Origin: Planctomycetota bacterium
GTDB taxonomy: Bacteria; Planctomycetota; UBA1135; GCA-002686595
Assembly (NCBI GenBank): GCA_029212955.1
Contig: JARGOW010000128.1
Location: 1-5,053, forward strand
Direction of reading: 5' to 3'
Length of the DNA: 5,053 bases
In this document: piece after piece, positions 1-5,053 of the stretch
Layout of the letters: every line of letters starts with the position of its first letter
How positions within the stretch are numbered: the first letter of the stretch is position 1
Notes under the pieces: generated by a model
Told to the model about the DNA's origin: nothing
Seen by the model: the letters and a program-made list of their open reading frames with translations, nothing else
Database searches by the model: none
Position numbers and translations under genes: made by a program

Positions 1-438
1 GGCCTGATGGGTGCCTCCACCCTGTTGGTGGCACCGGGGGGGGAGAGCGTGAGGGATTCCCTTGTGGCCACTCGAGCGTTGGCGTGCGGATTGCCCATCC
101 TTGCGGCGCGTCTTCCCCGGTATACCTGCGCCGTTCAGGAGGGCCATACCGGCCTATTGCTCGAGCCCGGTGATGCAAAATCCTGGACCGAAGGCCTGCG
201 GTTGGCGGCGGGATCGCCCAATCGTCGTGAGAGCTGGGGGCGCAATGGCAGGGAACGCGCTGAGGATGTATTCCACTGGCCCCACATCGCACATCGTTTC
301 GAAACCTTACTTTTGAAGGCGATCGAACAGAAAGAATCCAAGGGTGGAACAGGGCCGATTCCAATCGAAGTTGGGGGGCGCAAGGAAGAGGACTCCACGG
401 ATCTCCCGTCGGAAGCGACCCCGGCTACCAGGCCCTAG
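1..438 (+). CDS. Glycosyltransferase, GT4-like, C-terminal part (5' truncated by window)
   Basis: The reading frame is open from base 1, so the true start lies upstream of the window; it ends at TAG 436-438. What remains is the C-terminal half of a GT-B glycosyltransferase of the group 1/GT4 type, which transfers a sugar from an activated donor, usually in the cytoplasm for polysaccharide, lipid or protein glycans. The evidence is the sequence RALACGLPILAA (counting the Met at base 7 as residue 1, about 23-34), then EGHTGLLLEPGDAKSW (45-60), then an R..WGRNGRERAEDVFHW helix segment before the end. These match the donor-binding half of the family. The Glu pair of the usual EX7E motif is not intact: aligned on ACG, its places hold Val15 and Arg23. 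The last 35 or so residues are a polar, low-complexity tail outside the fold. The gene converges with the STAS-PilZ gene. Donor and acceptor cannot be read from this fragment. Confidence 0.8.
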   Translation, partial: GLMGASTLLVAPGGESVRDSLVATRALACGLPILAARLPRYTCAVQEGHTGLLLEPGDAKSWTEGLRLAAGSPNRRESWGRNGRERAEDVFHWPHIAHRFETLLLKAIEQKESKGGTGPIPIEVGGRKEEDSTDLPSEATPATRP

Positions 439-483
439 CGCCTGCCGGCCAGGGACCGCTCGACGCGGTGGAGTTGGTCGCAA

Positions 484-527
484 ACAAAAGAGCTCGCACG
501 ACCGTCGGTCGTGCGAGCTCTTATTGT
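484..527. terminator. Strong hairpin between convergent genes, likely bidirectional rho-independent terminator
   Basis: A perfect 16-bp inverted repeat occupies 488-503 (AAGAGCTCGCACGACC) and 507-522, with a 3-base loop GTC. If A523 is bulged out, ACAA at 484-487 also pairs with TTGT at 524-527, giving about 20 paired positions. On the minus strand the stem runs into TTTTGTTTG, a reasonable U-tract. On the plus strand it runs into TTATTGTGGG, which is weaker. The hairpin lies 18 bases past the stop of the minus-strand STAS-PilZ gene and about 50 bases past the glycosyltransferase stop. It probably terminates the minus-strand transcript efficiently and the plus-strand one less well. The function is inferred from structure and position. 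Confidence 0.85.
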
Positions 528-544
528 GGGCCAATGGGGACGCC

Positions 545-1363
545 TTAGGCGTCGGTGGCTTTCTTGAGTTCGTCGCGCAGGAAGGTCAAGTCCTTGGCGT
601 ATTGGGATATCGCCTCCCTCGTGGCGTCGTCGATCTCCTTGAAGTTGCAGATGGCCTTGATGCCGTCGGTGCGCTCTTCCATTTCGGTGATTTCAACTTG
701 AGCTTCGCAATACCCACGTTGCAGCAGCGGCAGGCGGAATTTGGCCGACCAGTCCGTGCCCACGGCCAACAGTTGACCCATCTCAAATGCGGAGAGTCCG
801 GTGCTTCCACCTTTCCAAGTAAAACTCAGGGTTTCGGGGGTGAGAGATGCCATGCGGCCAACTCCAGTCCAGTTCTTGCCAAAGGCGTGTCCGTGCAGGG
901 GGTTCTCCGACTTGGCCTTCTCCAGGAAGTGGTCGATCCGGGAAGCGTCCTTGGGCTTGAAGATCAAAGCCGAGGGATCCAGCTTCAACTCTCCGTCACC
1001 GGAAGCCGCACTCTTGGCCTCTTCTTCTCCACAGACGCCACGCACGGCATCTTCGTCGGAGTCGTACACGTTGAGAACCCGATCCAGGCCCACCTTGCTG
1101 AGGATGTCCCGGCAGAAAGGGCTGGGGCGGGAGATACCCATCTTGCCACCACCCTTCGACACCATCTTGCCAGCCTTGAGAATCGAGCCCAGGGCGGTCG
1201 AGTTGATGTACTTGACCAAGCGTAGGTTGAGAATCAGGTTGGGGGTTCCCTTGTCCAGGGCCGATTGGACTTCCTGTTCCAGGAGGGGGCAGTAGTACGT
1301 ATCGAATTCGCCACGGAGGTGGAGAAGGGTGTACTGATCGCCGGGCTCAACGGAAATATGCAT
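545..1363 (-). CDS. STAS domain (anti-anti-sigma-like) protein with C-terminal PilZ-like domain
   Basis: The protein has 272 residues from ATG 1363-1361 to TAA 547-545. Residues about 1-106 form a STAS domain of the SpoIIAA/RsbV type: MHISVEPGDQYTLLHLRGEFD opens the first strands, and LVKYINSTALGSIL matches the family segment around the phosphorylated serine. Ser55 (Ser67 if the longer form is used) sits where SpoIIAA has Ser58. An acidic, Ser/Gly-rich linker (about 110-128) follows. Residues about 165-260 look like a PilZ barrel: STGLSA, then LLAVGTDWSAKFRLPL, then FKEIDDATREAISQYAKDL as the closing strand and helix. I see no RxxxR motif and no intact [DN]xSxxG, so cyclic-di-GMP binding is doubtful. 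No signal peptide or membrane segment is visible, so it should be cytoplasmic. A TTG at 1399 would add 12 Pro-rich residues; I prefer the ATG because the STAS domain begins right there, though neither start has a good Shine-Dalgarno. It is divergent from a PP2C phosphatase, its probable partner. The STAS call is firm, PilZ less so. Confidence 0.85.
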   Translation of the reverse strand: MHISVEPGDQYTLLHLRGEFDTYYCPLLEQEVQSALDKGTPNLILNLRLVKYINSTALGSILKAGKMVSKGGGKMGISRPSPFCRDILSKVGLDRVLNVYDSDEDAVRGVCGEEEAKSAASGDGELKLDPSALIFKPKDASRIDHFLEKAKSENPLHGHAFGKNWTGVGRMASLTPETLSFTWKGGSTGLSAFEMGQLLAVGTDWSAKFRLPLLQRGYCEAQVEITEMEERTDGIKAICNFKEIDDATREAISQYAKDLTFLRDELKKATDA

Positions 1364-1495
1364 GGTCGCGGTAGGGGGGGTAGGTCTCTCGGGGGCCAAA
1401 AATGGCTGCAGCAGTGTACGTCATGCCCCCCCCGAATGGGAACGGGCTTTTGGTCTGTGGGTTTGGGGCCCATTCCGTATTAGAATGCCCACACA
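1364..1495. promoter_or_regulatory. Divergent intergenic region between the STAS-PilZ and phosphatase genes
   Basis: These 132 bases separate two divergent start codons and must hold the promoters of both genes. They contain a G7 run (1374-1380), a G5 run (1391-1395) and a C8 run (1426-1433). There is also a 7-bp inverted repeat, GAATGGG (1434-1440) with CCCATTC (1469-1475), 28 bases apart. The plus-strand promoter candidate is listed separately. For the minus strand I find no convincing -35/-10 pair; TACACT, on the minus strand around 1418-1413, is only a weak -10 candidate. No open reading frame is supported here. Confidence 0.6.
1481..1486 (+). promoter_or_regulatory. Candidate -10 box (TAGAAT) of the phosphatase-DUF58-BatA operon
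   Basis: TAGAAT matches the sigma-70 -10 consensus TATAAT at five of six positions. It ends only 9 bases before the ATG at 1496, so transcription would begin at or a few bases before the start codon, giving a leaderless or nearly leaderless mRNA. This fits the lack of any Shine-Dalgarno sequence (GCCCACACA precedes the ATG). No good -35 box is present at 16-18 bases: TGGGTT at 1458-1463 is a poor match. It could depend on an activator or alternative sigma factor, or be a chance match. Confidence 0.35.
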
Positions 1496-1506
1496 ATGGC
1501 ATTGTG
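1492..1506 (+). promoter_or_regulatory. 15-base palindrome covering the phosphatase start codon
   Basis: CACAATG-G-CATTGTG is a perfect palindrome with 7-base arms around a single G (1499). The ATG start codon (1496-1498) forms the inner end of the left arm. As DNA it could be an operator for a dimeric regulator, overlapping the predicted transcription start. As RNA it could form a small 6-bp stem with a GGC loop that holds part of the start codon. The structure is seen directly; a role is inference, and a palindrome this short can arise by chance. Confidence 0.35.
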
Positions 1507-2869
1507 GAAGAGAAAAAAGCAGGCGGAAGTACCTGCCGTGGATGTGAGCCCCGAATTGACCGCCCCGGCGCCCCCCAGCGGGGATGGGGCCACAGGGTCG
1601 GTGACCTTCTTTTCTGCCGGATCCAGCTCGGATCGCAGGCGGGTGGAAGTACTTTTGGACTCGATCGCCCGGGTTTCGGCCTCGCCGGACCTGGATAATC
1701 TGCTGGATCATGTGGTGGATTCCGCCATCCAGGCAACCCAAGCGGAGCGGGGCATCCTCGTTCTCCAGGATGACAGCCAATCGAAACCCATGGTCCGAGT
1801 GGCCCGGGGTGGCGGAATCGCACTGGAGGACGTTCGGTATTCCACCAGTGTGGTGGCCAAGGTCATGGACTCGGGTCAGCCCATGCGAAGCACGGTCCGT
1901 GCCGGCGAAACGCCTGCGGATTTGGGCGCGAGTCTCGTGGACCTCAAACTCCGAGCGGTGATGTGCGTCCCCGTGGACATGGGCGAGAAGTCTTCGGACC
2001 GAGGTGTGCTGTATGTGGATTCCCGCGCGGCCACCCGGGAGTTCGACGACGCGGATCTTGGGTTGTTCCACGCGCTGGCCCAGCACATCGCGATCGCCAT
2101 GCAGAATCGCAAGCTTGCTTTGCAGGCGGTCGACCGCGCGCGCTTACAGCGCTCCTTGGAAATCGCCGAGGAAATTCAGCAAGGATTGATGCCTGATGCC
2201 ACTTCAAAGGTGGAAGGGTTCGTGGCCCACGGATGGTTCCGCGCCGCGGAACATGCCGCCGGAGACTTTTACGATTTCGTTCCCACCCAATCCGGCGCAC
2301 TCGCGGGCGTGGTCGGGGATGTGAGTGGCCCCGCCTTGATCACGGCCACGGCCCAGGCGGGTCTGCGTGCCTACCTCCGTTTGAATGCGGACCCGGCCCA
2401 GGTATTGAGCCTGCTCAACCAGGACCTTTCCGAACGAATGGAAATTGGGATGTTCCTGACGCTGGCCTTGGTTGTGGTGGAGCCAGACGGAAACACACGG
2501 ATTGTGAACGCGGGTCACCCGCCTCCCTTTGTGTGGAGAAAGGCCAGCCAGAGCATCGAATGCCTCAAAGCCCACGAGTTGGCGGTGGGATTGTCGGAAG
2601 GCCATCAGTATTCCGTCACCTCCTCCTTGAAGTTGGAGCCCGGTGACATGTTGCTGGTGTACTCCGATGGATTGGTGGAAGCGAGACACCCCACGCGCCC
2701 CGATCGCCTGTTTGGAGAGGACGGCTTGCGTGCCGTGCTTTCCGACGTGGGATTCCGCGGGGGAAGCGCCCAGGAACTGATTCAAGAGTTGAGTCGCAAT
2801 GTCCTGGAGTTCTGCGATAGCTCCCGGGAAGACGACATGACCCTGGTTGCCATAGGCCTGCCGGGATGA
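1496..2869 (+). CDS. GAF domain-containing SpoIIE/RsbU-type PP2C serine phosphatase
   Basis: The protein has 457 residues and is soluble, with no signal peptide or membrane segment. A basic, then Pro-rich N-terminus (1-45) leads to a GAF sensor domain (about 47-205: LDNLLDHVVDSAIQATQAERG, AVMCVPV, GVLYVDS, FDDADLGLFHALAQHIAIAM). The helical linker typical of RsbU-like enzymes follows (LQRSLEIAEEIQQGLMP, 217-233). The SpoIIE/PPM phosphatase domain (about 240-455) has the metal-site motifs AGDFYD (Asp257), GDVSG (Asp275), NAGHPPP (338-344), YSDGLVEA (Asp391) and REDDMTLV (444-451), so it should be catalytically active with Mn/Mg. Family members dephosphorylate a phosphoserine on STAS anti-anti-sigma proteins; the divergent STAS-PilZ protein is the obvious candidate substrate. 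One oddity is that GDVSG runs straight into PALIT, lacking the usual (K/H)G-x residues of GDVSGKGxPAAL. The GAF ligand is unknown. It is the first gene of the operon, and its TGA overlaps the next ATG. Confidence 0.93.
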   Translation: MALWKRKKQAEVPAVDVSPELTAPAPPSGDGATGSVTFFSAGSSSDRRRVEVLLDSIARVSASPDLDNLLDHVVDSAIQATQAERGILVLQDDSQSKPMVRVARGGGIALEDVRYSTSVVAKVMDSGQPMRSTVRAGETPADLGASLVDLKLRAVMCVPVDMGEKSSDRGVLYVDSRAATREFDDADLGLFHALAQHIAIAMQNRKLALQAVDRARLQRSLEIAEEIQQGLMPDATSKVEGFVAHGWFRAAEHAAGDFYDFVPTQSGALAGVVGDVSGPALITATAQAGLRAYLRLNADPAQVLSLLNQDLSERMEIGMFLTLALVVVEPDGNTRIVNAGHPPPFVWRKASQSIECLKAHELAVGLSEGHQYSVTSSLKLEPGDMLLVYSDGLVEARHPTRPDRLFGEDGLRAVLSDVGFRGGSAQELIQELSRNVLEFCDSSREDDMTLVAIGLPG

Positions 2870-3771
2870 AACGTGATCCCTTCGCGGGAACTCAACCGCC
2901 CTGCCCCGGGGCCCTGGAACCCAGGGATTTTATGGCTCGCTTGCAATGCCTGTCGGGGGCTTTCGCGCGACAACGCGCTCGGAGCGAGGGCTACGGCGGC
3001 GACCCCGGCGCAGGACGGGGCCAGGAGTTCATTGGGTATCGCCCCTATCGGGTGGGAGAAGATGCGCGTGCCCTGGATTTTTTGATGCTGGCCCGGCTGG
3101 GCAAACCTTTTGTCCGCATTCAGAGATCCGAGGTCCAGGCCCACCTTTGCATGCTTGTGGATACAAGCGATTCCATGGCGGTGGGGCCCCCCGGGAAATG
3201 GCAATCCGCGGCTGAGATTGTTGCGGCCTGGGCCCATGTGGCTTGCCTCGCCGGATCCGAAGTCTCGGTGGTCCACGCCCAAGCCGGAAGCGCTCCCCAA
3301 ATTCTGCATCTGCACAAGCCCGCACAATGGAGAGATTTCGCGGGTCAGCTTTTCCGCATTCGAGCCCGGGGCGGAGCCGATCTCAGCGAGTTGCTGCAAT
3401 GGCGCGGTTTGCAAAAGCGCTGGAGTCAGGTGGTGTGCGTAGGAGACCTGTTCGACGCACAGCCCAACGAATTTGAGCTACACCTGCGCGGCAATGTGCC
3501 CTGGACCCTAGTGCGCATCATGGCTCCCTTGGAAGTCGCACCGGACGAAAGCGAAGCCACCGTTTGGCTGCACCCCAAGGGGCGGGGAGACGCTCGCTCC
3601 GATGGTGGCGTTGCGGGTCATTGGGCCTACCTCCGTCGGCTGGCGGAAAACCAGGAACTCTGGCGGAGCTGGGCGGCCCAACATCGGGTCGGCCTACTGA
3701 ATCACTCCAGCGCGAACGCCTTTGAAGAGGTGTTTCTCGGTTCAGGCCATGGCCTGGGTGGGGTCCTTTGA
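2866..3771 (+). CDS. DUF58 family protein with VWA-like MIDAS motif
   Basis: The protein has 301 residues, near the usual size for the family. The DUF58 signature is clear at about 50-92: GRGQEFIGYRPYRVGEDARALDF, then LARLGKPFVRIQRSEV, corresponding to the family pattern of EF, R-x-Y, G-D/E-D-x-R and I/L-D-W/F. A VWA-like fold follows, with CMLVDTSDSM at 95-104, so the MIDAS residues Asp99, Ser101 and Ser103 are intact, and VVCVGDLFD (189-197) as the later strand. There is no signal peptide or membrane helix, so it should act in the cytoplasm. DUF58 proteins are normally encoded with MoxR-type AAA+ ATPases and BatA-like VWA proteins and are thought to help assemble or activate envelope or enzyme complexes; the exact biochemical role is not established. 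The start ATG overlaps the phosphatase stop (ATGA), and the stop overlaps the next start (TTGA), implying coupled translation. The MoxR partner is not in the window. Confidence 0.9.
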   Translation: MKRDPFAGTQPPCPGALEPRDFMARLQCLSGAFARQRARSEGYGGDPGAGRGQEFIGYRPYRVGEDARALDFLMLARLGKPFVRIQRSEVQAHLCMLVDTSDSMAVGPPGKWQSAAEIVAAWAHVACLAGSEVSVVHAQAGSAPQILHLHKPAQWRDFAGQLFRIRARGGADLSELLQWRGLQKRWSQVVCVGDLFDAQPNEFELHLRGNVPWTLVRIMAPLEVAPDESEATVWLHPKGRGDARSDGGVAGHWAYLRRLAENQELWRSWAAQHRVGLLNHSSANAFEEVFLGSGHGLGGVL

Positions 3772-5039
3772 GCGACTTGGCATGGGATCGGCCCTTTGCC
3801 GTTTGGCTATTGCCCTTGCTCGCGGTGGCGTGGTGGCTCCTGGTCGTGGCCCGGAGGCCCAAACCTCAATTCACTGGATCCCACGCACTATGGTCGGTGG
3901 ATGAAGGCAAAGCCGCGGAGGGGTCGAAGCGTGGTTTTTGGCCCGCACGCTTTTGGGAGTTGGGTGCCATGGCCCTGGCGCTTCTGGCGTTGGCCGGGCC
4001 TAGTTTGAAATCCAAGGACCAGGAAGTGACGTGGACCGTTTTGGTGGACCGCAGTGCCTCCATGTATCTGGACCACGGCACTGAGAAGGGCATCACTCGC
4101 ATGGACCGGGCCCTTCAACGGCTACGCGACTGGGATCTTTCCGGCTCGACGCAATTTGTGGACGCTGGGCTATTGGATTTCGGCGTGTTCCAGCAATGGC
4201 CCGAGGCCTGGAAAAGTGCGCCCAGGGCCCGTCGAAAACCGGTGGCTTGGTCCCATTGGGATCGACCCAATGTTCTTTGGATGACCGACGATGCAAATGG
4301 ATTGGACCCGGTACACGCTTCCCTGATCGCTTCGGGAGGCCAATACCAACCCGGCCCGGTGGCTTTGGCGGACCAAGGCATTCTCATCGAAGGCGAAGGC
4401 GGTATACGTTTCGATGGGGATGTGCCTGCCATGTCGGTAGGCGGGGGGGATAGCTGGCCACAACCCTGGTCCGGATATGCAAAATTGTGGTGCGAAGACC
4501 GGGGGTTGATCTGGAGCCCGAACCGGGTTCCCGGGGTTTTCGAGGCTCTCCACTTGGCTCTCATGGAGGCCAGCCACCCCGGAGAGGCTCTCGTATTTGA
4601 CTTAAACATGGGCGCCTATCGCATGGAAGGGACCTGCCGGCCGAGCCCAGCTTCCAGAGAGCGTCTGTCCACGGACGGAAAGGTCTCGCCGTGGGCCTTG
4701 GAGGCCGTGGGCGCCCGCCATGAACTCATTGCTTCCGAGCCGGGCCTGTTGCGGCTGGGTGTCGTGGACTGGAAGCCTGTCCAGGGGGATCTGGCAGCCT
4801 TTGCCATGGACTTCGCCAGGATCTTGGATGGGGCCAGGGTCCTCCCTGATTTTGTGGTGCCCAGTTCGGAGCGGGGCGCCGCGATGGCCCGCGAAGTGCG
4901 GGCTGGGCGTTTTTTGGAAGGGCCGGACGGCGAAAAAATGACTTCGTCACCATGGGCGCCATGGCTTTCCGTGGGCGCACTGCTTTGTCTACTAGCCAGT
5001 TTTGGAATGGGTTATTCCCGAAGTCCTCGGGACCGCTGA
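3768..5039 (+). CDS. BatA-like membrane-anchored VWA domain protein
   Basis: The protein has 423 residues. The N-terminus resembles the BatA/aerotolerance N-terminal region: a first membrane helix (about 9-28, PFAVWLLPLLAVAWWLLVVA), a basic loop (RRPKP to about 61) and a second helix (62-78, ALALLALAGP). The VWA strand TVLVDRSASM (90-99) follows, with MIDAS residues Asp94, Ser96 and Ser98, then VLWMTDD (169-175) as the TDG-like strand. Residues about 200-390 hold a less recognisable region, including HELIASEPGLLRLGVVDW, which recalls a beta-rich segment in larger BatA relatives. A third helix (about 397-415) and a basic tail SRSPRDR end the protein. The positive-inside rule puts the loop 29-61 and the tail in the cytoplasm and the VWA region in the periplasm. 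The start is TTG within a TTGA overlap, with GGTGGGG upstream; no in-frame ATG fits, and the N-terminus MSDLAWDRPF suits the family. The VWA part looks compact, about 75 residues between MIDAS and the TDD strand. The role is probably with DUF58 in an envelope complex. Confidence 0.85.
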   Translation: MSDLAWDRPFAVWLLPLLAVAWWLLVVARRPKPQFTGSHALWSVDEGKAAEGSKRGFWPARFWELGAMALALLALAGPSLKSKDQEVTWTVLVDRSASMYLDHGTEKGITRMDRALQRLRDWDLSGSTQFVDAGLLDFGVFQQWPEAWKSAPRARRKPVAWSHWDRPNVLWMTDDANGLDPVHASLIASGGQYQPGPVALADQGILIEGEGGIRFDGDVPAMSVGGGDSWPQPWSGYAKLWCEDRGLIWSPNRVPGVFEALHLALMEASHPGEALVFDLNMGAYRMEGTCRPSPASRERLSTDGKVSPWALEAVGARHELIASEPGLLRLGVVDWKPVQGDLAAFAMDFARILDGARVLPDFVVPSSERGAAMAREVRAGRFLEGPDGEKMTSSPWAPWLSVGALLCLLASFGMGYSRSPRDR

Positions 5040-5053
5040 ACTCAGCAGCCTTT

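Noticed and set aside
36..43. G8 run in the glycosyltransferase fragment as a possible frameshift site
   Set aside because: The frame before and after the run reads as one continuous family-like sequence (VAPGGESV), so there is no sign of a broken gene.
344..1225. 293-codon open frame on the + strand opposite the STAS-PilZ gene
   Set aside because: It overlaps both the glycosyltransferase and the terminator hairpin, its translation matches no family I know, and the opposite strand encodes a clear STAS domain. It is a GC-rich antisense shadow.
1364..1399. TTG-initiated 12-residue N-terminal extension of the STAS-PilZ protein
   Set aside because: The extension is Pro-rich and lies before the natural beginning of the STAS domain; TTG is a rarer start and has no ribosome-binding site. 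Not excluded, but less likely than the ATG at 1363.
1421..2086. 221-codon open frame on the minus strand overlapping the phosphatase start
   Set aside because: It is antisense to the well-supported GAF domain and covers the promoter region; its His/Arg/Gly-rich composition is typical of shadow frames.
2204..2785. 193-codon open frame on the minus strand within the phosphatase domain
   Set aside because: It is antisense to conserved catalytic motifs and has no recognisable domain.
2782..3414. 210-codon open frame on the minus strand across the phosphatase/DUF58 junction
   Set aside because: It is antisense to conserved SpoIIE and DUF58 motifs and has no recognisable domain.
4115..4609. 164-codon open frame on the minus strand within the BatA-like gene
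   Set aside because: The sense frame is continuous with VWA and membrane features; the antisense frame looks like a composition effect.
5040..5053. Last 14 bases as the start of another gene
   Set aside because: No start codon or other signal can be seen in so short a stretch.

Overview
The window looks like chromosomal DNA from a GC-rich, probably Gram-negative bacterium. Codon third positions are strongly G/C, and the BatA-like protein has the membrane layout seen in Gram-negatives. Ribosome-binding sites are weak or absent. A GAF-SpoIIE phosphatase, a STAS protein and DUF58/BatA genes together would suit Planctomycetota, Fibrobacterota or a similar phylum, but nothing in the sequence fixes the phylum. 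I see no mobile element, tRNA, rRNA or CRISPR array.

Layout: (1) bases 1-438, the 3' end of a GT4-type glycosyltransferase on the + strand, cut by the window edge. (2) bases 484-527, a strong hairpin between convergent genes, probably a bidirectional terminator and best suited to the minus-strand gene. (3) bases 545-1363, minus strand, a two-domain protein: an N-terminal STAS (anti-anti-sigma) domain and a C-terminal PilZ-like domain. (4) bases 1364-1495, a divergent promoter region with long G and C runs, a TAGAAT box very close to the next start codon, and a palindrome over that start codon. (5) bases 1496-5039, a tight three-gene + strand operon: a GAF-SpoIIE PP2C-type phosphatase (RsbU-like), a DUF58 protein with a VWA-type MIDAS motif, and a membrane-anchored BatA-like VWA protein. 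Both junctions are 4-base start/stop overlaps (ATGA and TTGA), so translational coupling is likely.

How the genes may work together: the divergent pair, a STAS protein with a conserved serine and an RsbU-like phosphatase, has the makings of a partner-switching module in which the phosphatase dephosphorylates the STAS serine. The matching HATPase kinase/anti-sigma factor is not in the window. The STAS protein also carries a PilZ-like domain, the fold best known for binding cyclic-di-GMP, although its binding motifs look lost. The phosphatase is coupled to DUF58 and BatA genes, which normally follow a MoxR AAA+ ATPase; no MoxR is visible here. The most interesting idea in the window is therefore a phosphatase/STAS-PilZ switch physically linked to a DUF58-BatA envelope module. 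This is inference from gene order and domains, not demonstrated function.
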